DNA of 64,000 bases from JASJAR01 sp038530285 (GCA_038530285.1 JBCBCY010000002.1:1-64000), one strand, 5' to 3'. Positions 44,992 to 54,369 are shown, counted from the first letter of the stretch. The notes: a model not told the origin generated them from the sequence alone. Numbers and translations are program-made.

Positions 44992-45524
44992 TGCGGCACC
45001 GGCGCCAGCCCCGCGCGGAACCGGCGCATATTGGCGCGGTAATGCGCGGCCGAGGCCAGAAGCCCCGCCACCGCGGCGTCGTCCAATTCGCGCACCGGTT
45101 TGGCAGGCGCCCCCACCACCAGCGTGCGCGGCGCGATCACCTTGCCTTCGGTCACCAGCGCCCCGGCCCCGATCAACGCGCCCTCACCGATCACGGCCCC
45201 GTTCAAAACCGTCGCCCCCATGCCGATCAGGGCACCATCGCCAATCGTGCAGCCGTGCAGCATCGCCTTGTGCCCGATGGTGCAGTTTTCGCCTATTGTC
45301 AGCGGGAAGCCGGGGTCGGTGTGACACACCGTGTTTTCCTGAATGTTGGTGCCCGCGCCCACGTCAATCCGCTCATTATCGCCGCGCAAAGCCGCGCCGA
45401 ACCAGATGCCCACACCGGGGCCCAGACGCACATTGCCGATCACATGGGCCGCTGGCGCGATCCAATAGTCGCCATCACCCGGCACCTCAGGGGTCACGCC
45501 GTCAAGGGTGTAAAGGCCCATCAC
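44988..45524 (-). CDS. Gamma-class carbonic anhydrase-like protein
   Basis: Left-handed beta-helix protein of 178 residues made of hexapeptide repeats (IGNVRLGPGVGIWFGAALRG, then IGDGALIGMGATVLNGAVIG). The three metal His positions are present in VCHTDPG and IGHKAMLHGC, and the active-site Arg/Asp pair is in RGDN. Members of this YrdA/PaaY branch bind Zn, but enzymatic activity varies. Four-base overlaps on both sides tie it to gmk and the PLP enzyme gene. Confidence 0.9.
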   Translation of the reverse strand: MMGLYTLDGVTPEVPGDGDYWIAPAAHVIGNVRLGPGVGIWFGAALRGDNERIDVGAGTNIQENTVCHTDPGFPLTIGENCTIGHKAMLHGCTIGDGALIGMGATVLNGAVIGEGALIGAGALVTEGKVIAPRTLVVGAPAKPVRELDDAAVAGLLASAAHYRANMRRFRAGLAPVPQ

Positions 45525-46162
45525 GTCTCCTCAAATTCCGACTGCAGGCGCCGCACATGGTCCACCAGTCCCGGCTGGCGCACCCGGCGCAACCGTTCGG
45601 CCGCCACGATGCCCTTCAACTGCGCTTCGGTCGCATCAAGATCATCATTGACCAGCACGTAATCATAGGCCCCCCAATGGCTGATCTCATCCCAGCTTTT
45701 GCGCATCCGCCGCGCGATGGTCTCGTCGTCGTCCTGCCCGCGCGACACCAGCCGGTCGCGCAGCGCCGCAATCGACGGCGGCAGCAAAAACACCGACAAG
45801 ACCGCATCGGCCAGGGCCGACCCCGCAATCTGCTGGGCGCCCTGCCAGTCAATGTCAAAGAGCACATCGCGCCCCGAGGCGATCGCGGCCTCAACCGGGG
45901 CGGCGGGGGAGCCATAAAGGTTCCCGAACACATGGGCATGTTCCAGCATGTCGCCGTCATGGACCATGCGCTTGAACTCCGCCTCATCGGTGAACCGGTA
46001 GTGCTGACCGTCGATTTCGCCGGGGCGCGCCGGCCGGGTCGTGGCCGACACCGAAAACGTGATCTCGGGGTCCCAGGTGCGCAAGCGCGCCGCCAACGTG
46101 GACTTCCCCGCGCCCGAAGGCGACGACAGGATGATCAAAAGGCCACGGCGTGTCTGCTGCAC
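45521..46162 (-). CDS. gmk: Guanylate kinase
   Basis: Phosphorylates GMP to GDP; 213 residues. The P-loop is LSSPSGAGKSTLAARL near residue 12. The GMP-binding region SVSATTRPARPGEIDGQHYRF (split: SVSATTRPARPGE, then DGQHYRF) and the lid region YDYVLVNDDLDAT are complete. yicC ends three bases upstream; yicC-gmk is a conserved pair. Confidence 0.96.
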   Translation of the reverse strand: MQQTRRGLLIILSSPSGAGKSTLAARLRTWDPEITFSVSATTRPARPGEIDGQHYRFTDEAEFKRMVHDGDMLEHAHVFGNLYGSPAAPVEAAIASGRDVLFDIDWQGAQQIAGSALADAVLSVFLLPPSIAALRDRLVSRGQDDDETIARRMRKSWDEISHWGAYDYVLVNDDLDATEAQLKGIVAAERLRRVRQPGLVDHVRRLQSEFEET

Positions 46163-46165
46163 TGT

Positions 46166-47068
46166 CTATTCCACGTTCTGGACTTGCTCGCGCATCTGAT
46201 CGATGACCGCTTTCAGGTCAAGACCAACCGCTGTCAGAGCCTTCGTGCCGGACTTGGAGCACAGGGTGTTTGCTTCGCGGTTGAACTCCTGGATCAGAAA
46301 ATCGAGCTTTCGGCCCTTTGGCCCGGGGCCCGTCAACAGGGCGCGGGCGGCTGCGATATGGGCCGTCAGGCGGTCAAGTTCTTCGGTGATGTCCGACTTC
46401 ACCGCCAAAAGCGCAATCTCCTGGGTCAACCGGTCGGGATCAACCCCGTCTGACGCCGCAAGCACCCGGGCAAGCTGGTCGCGCAGGGTGTCGGGGGCGG
46501 CCGCATTGCGGTCGGCCACCGCCGAACAGGCGGCAGCGTGCAGTGTTTCAACCTCGGCGATTTGGGCCTCCAGCGTGGCATGCAGTGCCGCCCCTTCGCT
46601 GGCGCGCATCGCGCACAGATCCTCCACAAGCGCGTCGAAATCCGCCTCCAGGGCTTTTTTCAAGGGTCCTGTATCGTCGTCGCGCCCGGCCCCATCAAGG
46701 ACCCCGCGCATCGCCAGAACCTCCACCGCGGAGGGGGCGCTGACCTCAACACCGCGCGCGTCGGCCCGGGCTTTGACCTGCGCGATCATGGAAAGCGCGG
46801 TCTCCAGCGCCTCATCGTTCACGACCGGGCCGGAGCTGTCGTCATTGGCCGACAGGCGCAGCGACACCTGGACCGATCCGCGATGCAGCGATGTCTGCAG
46901 CTTGGCGCGCAGCGATTGTTCCAGCCCTTCGATCCAATCAGGCATTCTCAGCCGCAGGTCCAGGCCACGCCCATTCACCGATCGGACGTCCCAAGACCAG
47001 CTGTAGCGATCAAACGCGCCCTGACGTGCTGCAAACCCCGTCATCGAAACCGTCACTGCGACTGACAC
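46166..47068 (-). CDS. yicC: YicC-family endoribonuclease
   Basis: 300-residue protein of the YicC/YloC family, a hexameric RNA-cutting enzyme that in E. coli affects small-RNA stability. The N-terminal SMTGFAARQG, the central SVNGRGLDLRLRMP and the C-terminal GRKLDFLIQEFNREANTLCS (near 265), with the conserved Glu and Asn/Arg, are hallmarks. The start is a GTG at 47068 with GGGAGAGG upstream. It opens the yicC-gmk-carbonic anhydrase-PLP enzyme operon. Confidence 0.93.
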   Translation of the reverse strand: MSVAVTVSMTGFAARQGAFDRYSWSWDVRSVNGRGLDLRLRMPDWIEGLEQSLRAKLQTSLHRGSVQVSLRLSANDDSSGPVVNDEALETALSMIAQVKARADARGVEVSAPSAVEVLAMRGVLDGAGRDDDTGPLKKALEADFDALVEDLCAMRASEGAALHATLEAQIAEVETLHAAACSAVADRNAAAPDTLRDQLARVLAASDGVDPDRLTQEIALLAVKSDITEELDRLTAHIAAARALLTGPGPKGRKLDFLIQEFNREANTLCSKSGTKALTAVGLDLKAVIDQMREQVQNVE

Positions 47069-47222
47069 GCCATACCTCTCCCGGAAATTAACCGTTTCTG
47101 CCGATTTTTAGCGAAATTTGTGTCGATAAGTGCCATAGTCGGATCAGTAACAATATGTGTACGTAGCTAGTTAGCAGACGGGCCCCCCGGCCACAAACCG
47201 ACCCCGTCGAGGAGAGAAGACC

Positions 47223-47921
47223 GTGGATCACGACCCGACCAAATCCCCAAGCCTTGTTTCGCTGAACGAACGCCGCCTTGCGCGCCGGCATCCAGCACTT
47301 GTCCAGGTCGAAGGATATTGGGACAGCCTGCGCGCGGACCGTTTGGTGCCCGACCGGTCCGATGTGGACCCGCGCGGCCTGGCCGGCGCATTGGAACATG
47401 CCTTTGTTCTCGAACGCATCGCCCCTGGCCTTGCCCGGTTCCGGGTCGCAGGCATGCATCTGTCCGATCTGATGGGGCTGGAAGTGCGCGGCATGCCGAT
47501 CTCGGCGATTTTTTCACCCGACTCGCGGCCCAAACTGGCCACCGCGCTGGAAGCCACGTTTCAAGAGCCGGCCCAGGTGCGGATGCAGCTGCGCGGCGAA
47601 GAAGGTGTCGGGCGCACGGCCTTGGGCGGTGAGCTGTTGATCCTGCCCCTGCGCAGCGATGGTGGCGATGTCACCCGCGCGCTTGGCTGCGTGGTCATGG
47701 ACGGCAAGATCGGTCGCCAGCCGCGCCGCTTGCAGATCACCCAGATGGAACACAAGACCCTTGTGGGCTACGCCAACGCCCCTAAAGCTCAGGACAATGA
47801 CCGCGCCTTTGCCGCAAGCGAAGCCGCCTATACCCGCAAGACACCTTTGACGAAAACACCCGGCGACGACGACACATCGGGTCGGCCGTCTTACCTGCGG
47901 TTGGTCCACTCAAAAGACTAG
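47223..47921 (+). CDS. PAS_5-type domain protein
   Basis: 232 residues with GTG start at 47223 and GAGGAGAGAAG upstream. The segment YWDSLRADRLVPDRSDVDPRG is a strong marker of the PAS_5 family (PF07310) found in alphaproteobacteria. RFRVAGMHLSDLMGLEVRGM and LPLRSDGGDVTRALGCVV complete the PAS fold (about 30-170). The C-terminal 60 residues look disordered. There is no kinase or DNA-binding domain, so it may be a stand-alone sensor or an adaptor. It diverges from yicC and overlaps the convergent GNAT gene by four bases. Confidence 0.85.
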   Translation: MDHDPTKSPSLVSLNERRLARRHPALVQVEGYWDSLRADRLVPDRSDVDPRGLAGALEHAFVLERIAPGLARFRVAGMHLSDLMGLEVRGMPISAIFSPDSRPKLATALEATFQEPAQVRMQLRGEEGVGRTALGGELLILPLRSDGGDVTRALGCVVMDGKIGRQPRRLQITQMEHKTLVGYANAPKAQDNDRAFAASEAAYTRKTPLTKTPGDDDTSGRPSYLRLVHSKD

Positions 47922-48403
47922 CCGGGCCGCGCCCCGCGCCATTCAAAACAGATCTGCTCGGCTCCAAACCGTGTGAGCCGGGCGGTTTCAACGAATCCCT
48001 GCCCCGCCAGCAACTGCCGTGGCCGCACATTCCCCGCCTGCGTTTCAGCAACAATTCGTGCGTCCGGGAATCTCTGTTGCGCGGTTTGCAACACCAAAGC
48101 GACCGCCTCCGACGCGAGGCCTTGGCCCCAAACATCCGCTCGAAAAAGGTAGGACAGCTCCATCGTGCCCGGCTCTGGCGTCGCCACAAGATAGACAAGA
48201 CCGATCTGTCTGCCCTGGGCGCGCGCGCACCACAGATTGCCCCGGCGGGCGCTTTTCACATCACGCGCGAATGCCTTCATGCGCGGCCAAACCGGCAACA
48301 CACCCCCAAGATAAGCCCGCACCCGGGGGTCCGTGGCCAGCGCCCACCACAAACCTACGTCCCAAACGACAAACGGCGCGAGGGTGACCCGCGCCGCTTT
48401 CAA
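47918..48403 (-). CDS. GNAT-family N-acetyltransferase
   Basis: 161 residues of the RimJ/RimL-like GNAT branch. The acetyl-CoA pyrophosphate loop is at DVWGQGLASEAVALVL (near 90, Q/G-x-G-x-A). The strands IGLVYLVATPEPGTMELSYLF before it and ARIVAETQAGNVRPRQLLAGQGF after it fit the fold. The substrate is unknown. It lies 21 bases after the DAHP synthase gene and may be co-transcribed. Confidence 0.87.
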   Translation of the reverse strand: MKAARVTLAPFVVWDVGLWWALATDPRVRAYLGGVLPVWPRMKAFARDVKSARRGNLWCARAQGRQIGLVYLVATPEPGTMELSYLFRADVWGQGLASEAVALVLQTAQQRFPDARIVAETQAGNVRPRQLLAGQGFVETARLTRFGAEQICFEWRGARPG

Positions 48404-48424
48404 AGTCTCGCCCCGCCGCAGGGA

Positions 48425-49795
48425 TCAGACCGCTGCGGCCCGGGACGCCCCGTTGCGCCGTGCGGTCAGCTCCTCGGCCACCAAAAACGCCAGTTCCAGC
48501 GCCTGGGATGCATTGAGCCGCGGGTCACAGGCCGTGTGATAGCGATCCGACAGGTCCTCTTCGGTGACAGCGCGCACCCCGCCGGTGCATTCGGTCACAT
48601 CCGCCCCCGTCATCTCGAAATGCACACCGCCGGGGATCGTGCCTTCGGCGGAATGAACCTCAAAGAATTCGCGCACCTCGCGCAGAACGCTGTCAAACGG
48701 CCGGGTCTTGTAGCCCGTGGCCGATTTGATCGTGTTGCCGTGCATCGGGTCGCAGGACCAGACCACATTGGCACCTTCCTCGCGCACGGTGCGCACAAGA
48801 CGCGGCAGGTGTTCGCCCACCGACCCTGCCCCGAACCGCGCGATCAAGGTCAGGCGACCCTCTTCATTCTCAGGGTTCAGCTTGGCCATCAGCACTTTCA
48901 GGTCATCTGCCGTCGTCGTCGGCCCGCATTTCAGACCAATCGGGTTTTGCACACCGCGGGCAAACTCCACATGGGCGCCATCCGGCTGCCGGGTGCGGTC
49001 GCCGATCCAGATCATATGGCCAGACCCCGCAATCCACTGGCCAGTGGTGGAATCCACGCGGGTCAGCGCCTCTTCATATTCCAGCAAAAGCGCTTCATGG
49101 CTGGTGTAGAAATCCACCGAGCCGAGGTCGTGATTGGTATCCGCCGTCAGGCCCGCCGCCGCCATGAAATCAATCGCATCCTGAATGCGCGCGGCAATGT
49201 CCTTGTAACGCTCGGCGCCTGCGCCCTCGGCGAACCCCAGTGTCCAGGCGTGGACCCGGTTCATATCGGCAAACCCACCGGTGGAAAACGCGCGCACAAG
49301 GTTCAGCGTGCCGGCGGCCTGGGTATAGGCCTGCAACATCTTTTCGGGGTTGGGGATACGGGCGGCTTCGGTGAAGTCCAATTCGTTGATGATATCGCCG
49401 CGGTAGCTCGGCAGTTCGACACCGTCTTTTACTTCGGTTGGTGCTGAGCGCGGCTTGGCGAATTGGCCTGCCATCCGGCCCACTTTGACCACCGGCACCT
49501 TGGCGCCATAGGTCAGCACCATCGCCATCTGCAACATCACCTTGAACGTGTCGCGGATCTGATCGGCATTGAACGCGGCAAAGCTTTCGGCGCAATCGCC
49601 GCCTTGCAACAAGAACGCCTCGCCCCGCGCGGCGGCGGCCAGGTCACGCTTCAGCCGGCGCGCCTCACCGGCAAAGACCAGCGGCGGATAGGACGCAAGG
49701 CGCGCCTCAACCGATGCCAGGGCATCAGAATCGAGATAATCGGGCATCTGCACCCGAGGCTTGTTGCGCCAATCGCTCTTTGTCCAGTTGCTCAT
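48425..49795 (-). CDS. Class II DAHP synthase
   Basis: First enzyme of the shikimate pathway: condenses phosphoenolpyruvate and erythrose 4-phosphate. It has 456 residues, the length of the class II (plant-type) family. LLQGGDCAESFAAFNADQIRD (split: LLQGGDCAESF) carries the metal Cys, RMAGQFAKPRSAPTE the substrate Arg, and WSCDPMHGNTIKSATGYKTR (near 340) the metal His. It is transcribed away from the glxA-type regulator. With aroQ at 35.3 kb the window carries two unlinked aromatic synthesis genes. Confidence 0.95.
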   Translation of the reverse strand: MSNWTKSDWRNKPRVQMPDYLDSDALASVEARLASYPPLVFAGEARRLKRDLAAAARGEAFLLQGGDCAESFAAFNADQIRDTFKVMLQMAMVLTYGAKVPVVKVGRMAGQFAKPRSAPTEVKDGVELPSYRGDIINELDFTEAARIPNPEKMLQAYTQAAGTLNLVRAFSTGGFADMNRVHAWTLGFAEGAGAERYKDIAARIQDAIDFMAAAGLTADTNHDLGSVDFYTSHEALLLEYEEALTRVDSTTGQWIAGSGHMIWIGDRTRQPDGAHVEFARGVQNPIGLKCGPTTTADDLKVLMAKLNPENEEGRLTLIARFGAGSVGEHLPRLVRTVREEGANVVWSCDPMHGNTIKSATGYKTRPFDSVLREVREFFEVHSAEGTIPGGVHFEMTGADVTECTGGVRAVTEEDLSDRYHTACDPRLNASQALELAFLVAEELTARRNGASRAAAV

Positions 49796-49959
49796 CGGTC
49801 CTATCCTTGCGCGTCACGGGCGGACGTGGGTTATAGCCAAGCCCGGTGAGGTTGAAAACAGACAATCATGCGTCGCGGGGGGCGGCGTTTGTGCGGTGTG
49901 AATTGCGCCGGCCCAAAATATCTGCAAGCGTTCCATGAAACACCAGGGCTTGCCGCCGA

Positions 49960-50967
49960 ATGAACAACTCCGATCTTCGCCCGACACCTTTGCGCGCTGA
50001 CGCTCAGCGGCCGCGTCGGTTTGTGTTTGTGCTGCTTGAGAATTTCACGATGCTTTGCTTTGCCTGTGCGGTCGAAAGCCTGCGCATCGCCAACCGTGAA
50101 TCGGGCAAACCGCTGTATGAATGGATCACCATCGGGCAAGGCGGCGGCCTGACCACCTGTTCCGCCGGGATCACCTATAAGCTCGATCAGGACCTGTCAG
50201 AGCTGCAGCGCGACGACACGATCGTGGTTTGCGGCGGGCTTGGCGTGGCGGACGCATCGACAAAACCGGTGCTGAACTGGCTCAGACGCGAATCACGGCG
50301 CGGGCTGCAGATCGGCGGGCTTTGCACGGCAAGTTTCACGCTTGCGAAGGCCGGATTGCTCGACGGCAAGCGCGCCACCATCCATTGGGAAAACCAGGAC
50401 AGTTTCCTGGAAGAATTCCCTGACGTCGACCTCACAAAATCGGTCTTCGTGATGGATGGCAACCGGTTCACCACCGCGGGCGGGACATCGTCGATTGATC
50501 TGATGTTGAAGATCATCTCCGATGACCACGGCGAGGATCTGGCCGCCCAGGTGGCCGACCAGCTGATCTACACGACCATCCGCACCGACCAGGACACCCA
50601 GCGTCTGAGCGTGCCGACGCGCATCGGTATCCGCCACCCGAAGCTGGCGCTGGTGATCCAGCGGATCGAGGCGGCGATCGAGGATCCTTTGTCGCCGTCG
50701 ATCCTGGCCAAGGAGGTGGGGCTGTCGACCCGGCAGTTGGAACGGCTCTTTCGGCGGTACCTGTCGCGGTCGCCCAAGCGGTATTACATGGAGTTAAGGC
50801 TGCAAAAGGCGCGCAACCTGCTGATGCAGACCGATATGAGCGTAATCAACGTGGCCCTGGCCTGTGGGTTCACCTCGCCCAGCCATTTTTCCAAGTGCTA
50901 CCGGGCGCATTACAACACCACGCCCTACCGCGAGCGGGGCGCGCCCGCGCGCCGGTTGAGTGTATAA
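49960..50967 (+). CDS. GlxA-family AraC-type regulator
   Basis: 335-residue transcription factor with an N-terminal DJ-1/PfpI-like domain (about 15-195; LLENFTMLCFACAVESLRIA and GGLCTASFTLAKAGLLDGK with the nucleophile-elbow Cys) and a C-terminal AraC double HTH (LAKEVGLSTRQLERLFRRYL and INVALACGFTSPSHFSKCYR). The closest described members (GbdR, CdhR, ArgR types) control glycine betaine, carnitine or arginine use, so a quaternary amine or amino acid ligand is plausible but unproven. It diverges from the DAHP synthase gene. Confidence 0.92.
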   Translation: MNNSDLRPTPLRADAQRPRRFVFVLLENFTMLCFACAVESLRIANRESGKPLYEWITIGQGGGLTTCSAGITYKLDQDLSELQRDDTIVVCGGLGVADASTKPVLNWLRRESRRGLQIGGLCTASFTLAKAGLLDGKRATIHWENQDSFLEEFPDVDLTKSVFVMDGNRFTTAGGTSSIDLMLKIISDDHGEDLAAQVADQLIYTTIRTDQDTQRLSVPTRIGIRHPKLALVIQRIEAAIEDPLSPSILAKEVGLSTRQLERLFRRYLSRSPKRYYMELRLQKARNLLMQTDMSVINVALACGFTSPSHFSKCYRAHYNTTPYRERGAPARRLSV

Positions 50968-51014
50968 GCGGGGCCTGATCCAGCGGCCGGGCTGACGCCC
51001 GACGACATGTTATA

Positions 51015-51059
51015 TTGGGGCTCTGCCCCAAACCCCGGAGTATTTCTGCCAGGATGAAG
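51015..51059. repeat. Dispersed intergenic repeat, copy C
   Basis: TTGGGGCTCTGCCCCAAACC is followed by CCGGAGTATTTCTGCC and AGGATGAAG. It is the cleanest of the three copies (others at 17791 and 32134). It sits between the glxA-type gene and the convergent sugar dehydrogenase gene. Confidence 0.88.
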
Positions 51060-51061
51060 CC

Positions 51062-52165
51062 CTAGCCGGGGGTCATCCGGTAAAGCGTGCCATTTCCAAT
51101 GGAAAGAAACCAGATCGCGCCATCTGGGCCTTCGCGGATGTCGCGCACCCGCAGGGTTTCGTCCGACGCCAGGCGTTCGGCCTCACGCACAGACCCGCCG
51201 CGTTCCAGCCGCGAGATCATGTCGAATTTCAGCGACCCGACGAACATGTCGCCGCGCCAATTCGGCCAGAGCCGCCCCGAATAGACCATCATGCCCGAGG
51301 GCGCGATCGAAGGGTCCCAGTAATGGGCGGGCTGTTCCATGCCGGCACGCTCGGTGCCTTCGCCGATAGACGCCCCCGAATAATGCCGCCCGTAGGAAAT
51401 CACCGGCCAGCCGTAATTCGCCCCTTTGCGCAGGATATTGACCTCATCACCGCCGCGCGCGCCATGTTCGGCCGTCACGATCACCCCGTCCGGCGTGATC
51501 GCCATGCCTTGCGGGTTGCGGTGCCCGTAAGACCAGATTTCAGGCTGGGCCCCGGCCTGGCCGACGAAGGGATTATCCGCTGGCACCGACCCGTCGCGCG
51601 CAATCCGCACGACCGCGCCCGCCTCAGTCGTCAGATCCTGGGCCGAAGGCCGATCTCCCCGGTCGCCGATCGAGACATAAAGGAAGCCATCGCGCCCTTC
51701 GACGATGCGCGAGCCGAAATGGCGGTCCGACCGCATGCCGCGCTCCATCTCGAAGATCGTGCGCACATCCAAAAGCCTCGATGCGTCATCCGACAAGATG
51801 CCGCGCGCCACCGCGGTGCCCGCACCCCGCCCCTGGGGGGCTGCGTAAGACAGAAAAATCTCGCGCGTCTGGGCAAAATCGCGCGGGACCAGCACGTCCA
51901 GCAGGCCGCCCTGCCCGTTGTCCGCCACGATCGGCACGCCGCGCAGGTTGGTGATCTCGCCGCCGTCGATGTGAATGAGCCGGCCATCGCGTTCGGTGAT
52001 CAACACCGCGCCACCGGGCAGAAACCCCACCGCCCAGGGCTGATCGAGCCCGGTGACCATGGGGGTGACACGCAAGGCGCCTTCAGAGCTGTCGAGCGCG
52101 TCGGCCCGCCCGGCCAGACCACCGGCAACAACGATTGCAATCACGGCAAGAAGGATTTGGGGCAT
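51062..52165 (-). CDS. PQQ-dependent soluble aldose dehydrogenase-like protein
   Basis: Exported beta-propeller enzyme of 367 residues. The start at 52165 gives a signal peptide (MPQILLAVIAIVVAGGLAGRADA) with AAGGA upstream. Landmarks of the YliI/GdhB family are LDQPWAVGFLPGGAVLITER (near 45), GSRIVEGRDGFLYVSIGDRG (near 165), WSYGHRNPQGMAI (near 220), EHGARGGDEVNIL (near 240) and HYWDPSIAPSGMMVYSG (near 285). The cofactor would be PQQ with calcium. No PQQ synthesis genes are in the window. It diverges from the livK-type gene. Confidence 0.9.
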   Translation of the reverse strand: MPQILLAVIAIVVAGGLAGRADALDSSEGALRVTPMVTGLDQPWAVGFLPGGAVLITERDGRLIHIDGGEITNLRGVPIVADNGQGGLLDVLVPRDFAQTREIFLSYAAPQGRGAGTAVARGILSDDASRLLDVRTIFEMERGMRSDRHFGSRIVEGRDGFLYVSIGDRGDRPSAQDLTTEAGAVVRIARDGSVPADNPFVGQAGAQPEIWSYGHRNPQGMAITPDGVIVTAEHGARGGDEVNILRKGANYGWPVISYGRHYSGASIGEGTERAGMEQPAHYWDPSIAPSGMMVYSGRLWPNWRGDMFVGSLKFDMISRLERGGSVREAERLASDETLRVRDIREGPDGAIWFLSIGNGTLYRMTPG

Positions 52166-52334
52166 GAGGTGTCCTTTCGCGTCTGTACAATACTTAGGCG
52201 CGCGCGCGGCAAACGCCAGCCCGACCTCACCGGGAAGTGACGTTATGGCAAACCCCTGCCAGATCGGCCTTTCCAAGTCCCATCCACGGGGCTAGTTTCC
52301 CACGCAGAGTAAAAAACCTGTCAGGGAGACAATC

Positions 52335-53531
52335 ATGAAAAAGCTGTTGTTGGCGACCACCGCCGCTGCATTGACCGCAACCGGCGCCATCGCCGGTGGG
52401 CATATCAGCGAAGTGAAAATCGGCATCGCACTGGGCTTCACGGGGCCCCTTGATAGCCTTGCGCCACCGATGGAGAACGGCGCGAAAATGGCGATCGATG
52501 AGATCAACGAGAGCGGACTTTTTGTCGACGGCGCAACGATTTCAAGCGTATCGGGCGACAGCACCTGCGTGGATGCCGCCGCCGCCGTGACCACCGCCGA
52601 ACGTCTGATCACCGCCGAAGGCATCAACGGGCTGGTGGGCGCGATGTGTTCGGGCGCCACGGGCGCGATCCTGACCAATGTGTCGATCCCCAACGGGATG
52701 GTCCAGATTTCGCCCTCGGCCACATCCCCGGGTCTGACGACGCTGGAAGACAATGGGCTGTTTTACCGCTTTGCCCCGTCTGACGCGCGCCAGGGCGAGC
52801 TGATCTCGGAAATTCTGAACGAAAAAGGCATCGGTTCAATCGCGCTGACCTATGACAATTCGGATTATGGCAAGGGTCTTGCAGATGCGATCCAGTCAGC
52901 GTTCGAAGCCTCGGGCGGTTCGGTGACCCTGTCGGCGGCCCATGAAAGTGCCAAGGCGGATTATTCGGCCGAAGTCGGCGCGCTGGCCTCGGCGGGCGGC
53001 GACATGCTGGTCGTGGCAGGCTACGCCGATGGCGGTGGCGCAGGCATCATCCAGTCGACCCTGGATTCGGGCGCGTTTGACACGTTCTTCCTGCCAGACG
53101 GGATGATTTCTGACACGCTGAGCGACGCTTTTGGCGCCGATCTCGAAGGGGCCATCGGCACCCGTCCGGCCGCGGCCGGTCCTGGTCGCGACAAATTCGG
53201 CGAAATGGCCGAAGCCGCTGGTTTTGACGGCAATTCGTCCTTCGCAGGCGAAGCCTATGACGCCGCGGCGGTCATGCTTCTGGCGATGCACAAGGCAAGC
53301 TCGATTGATCCAGCCGACTACAATGGTGAAATCCTCGGCATTGCGAACGCGCCGGGCGAGACCATCGGCGTGGGCGAATTGGCCCGTGCGATCGAGTTGA
53401 TCAACGAAGGTGTTGAAATCAACTACGAAGGCGCGTCATCGGTCGAACTTATCGGCCCCGGCGAAGCCGGCGGTCGCTACGAAGAGCTGATGATCGAAGG
53501 CGGTGATTTCAAAACCGTCACCTTCCGCTAG
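52335..53531 (+). CDS. Branched-chain amino acid-type ABC transporter binding protein
   Basis: Periplasmic HAAT-family binding protein of 398 residues with signal peptide MKKLLLATTAAALTATGAIA. The LivJ/K fold shows in VKIGIALGFTGPLDSLAPPM (near 28), CSGATGAILTNVSIPNGMVQ (near 113, ligand Ser/Thr loop) and LTYDNSDYGKGLADAI (near 178). AGGGAG precedes the ATG. It opens the liv-type operon and is followed by a terminator that should set it at higher level than the rest. The actual ligand could be another amino acid or amide. Confidence 0.92.
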   Translation: MKKLLLATTAAALTATGAIAGGHISEVKIGIALGFTGPLDSLAPPMENGAKMAIDEINESGLFVDGATISSVSGDSTCVDAAAAVTTAERLITAEGINGLVGAMCSGATGAILTNVSIPNGMVQISPSATSPGLTTLEDNGLFYRFAPSDARQGELISEILNEKGIGSIALTYDNSDYGKGLADAIQSAFEASGGSVTLSAAHESAKADYSAEVGALASAGGDMLVVAGYADGGGAGIIQSTLDSGAFDTFFLPDGMISDTLSDAFGADLEGAIGTRPAAAGPGRDKFGEMAEAAGFDGNSSFAGEAYDAAAVMLLAMHKASSIDPADYNGEILGIANAPGETIGVGELARAIELINEGVEINYEGASSVELIGPGEAGGRYEELMIEGGDFKTVTFR

Positions 53532-53541
53532 ACCCAAACGA

Positions 53542-53570
53542 AAGGGCCCCCTCACCGGGGCCCTTTTTTT
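53542..53570 (+). terminator. Hairpin terminator after the binding-protein gene
   Basis: Nine-bp stem AAGGGCCCC / GGGGCCCTT (53542-53550 and 53557-53565), loop CTCACC, and a run of seven T. Because livG begins 22 bases later, read-through is needed for the rest of the operon, so this acts as an attenuator. Confidence 0.88.
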
Positions 53571-53592
53571 GCAACCCGTAAGGGCGCAGCCA

Positions 53593-54369
53593 TTGATCGC
53601 AGTTGAAAACGTCCACAAGCATTTTGGCGGGTTCCATGCCGTCGATGGCGCCACGCTTGAGATTGCCGAAGGCTCCGTCACCGGGCTGATCGGCCCCAAT
53701 GGGGCGGGCAAGACGACCCTGTTCAATGTGATCGCGGGCAACCTCAAACCAACCTCGGGGCGTGTTGTGATGGCGGGTGAGGATATCACCGGCCTGCCCC
53801 CGCATAAGCTGTTTCACAAAGGCCTGTTGCGCACCTTCCAGATCGCGCATGAGTTTTCGTCGATGACGGTGCGCGAAAACCTGATGATGGTGCCGGGCGG
53901 ACAGGCGGGCGAGACCATCTGGAACACCTGGACACAGCGCGCCCGGATCGCCGAGGAAGAGCGCGCCTTGATGAAGAAGGCCGATGAAGTCATCGAATTC
54001 CTGACCATTGAGCATTTACGCGATGAACGCGCGGGCAATCTGTCGGGGGGCCAGAAGAAGCTGTTGGAGCTTGGGCGCACCATGATGGTCGACGCCAAGA
54101 TCGTGTTTTTGGATGAGGTCGGCGCGGGCGTGAACCGCACGCTTCTTGGCACCATCGCAGGCGCCATCGAACGGCTGAACCGCGAACGCGGCTATACGTT
54201 TTGTGTCATCGAACACGACATGGATTTCATCGGCAGGCTGTGCAATCCGGTGATCTGCATGGCCGAAGGCAAGGTGCTGGCAACCGGCACGCTGGATGAG
54301 ATCAAGGCCAACGAGCAGGTGATCGAGGCCTATCTGGGCACGGGTTTGAAGAACAAGGCCGCCGGATGA
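53593..54369 (+). CDS. livG: Branched-chain amino acid-type ABC transporter ATPase (LivG)
   Basis: ATPase of 258 residues: Walker A GPNGAGKTT (near 36), signature NLSGGQKKLLELGR (near 150), Walker B KIVFLDEVGAGVN (near 170; Val replaces the usual Pro after the catalytic Glu) and His in VIEHDMDFI. No ATG lies before Walker A, so I start at TTG 53593 (LIAVENVHKHFGG) with TAAGGG upstream. A longer frame from 53503 would be translated across the terminator and is rejected. It overlaps the next gene by four bases. Confidence 0.9.
   Translation: MIAVENVHKHFGGFHAVDGATLEIAEGSVTGLIGPNGAGKTTLFNVIAGNLKPTSGRVVMAGEDITGLPPHKLFHKGLLRTFQIAHEFSSMTVRENLMMVPGGQAGETIWNTWTQRARIAEEERALMKKADEVIEFLTIEHLRDERAGNLSGGQKKLLELGRTMMVDAKIVFLDEVGAGVNRTLLGTIAGAIERLNRERGYTFCVIEHDMDFIGRLCNPVICMAEGKVLATGTLDEIKANEQVIEAYLGTGLKNKAAG

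Noticed and set aside
53503..53592. Longer start for livG
   Set aside because: The added 30 residues would be translated from the end of the binding-protein gene across its terminator and have no resemblance to ABC ATPases.
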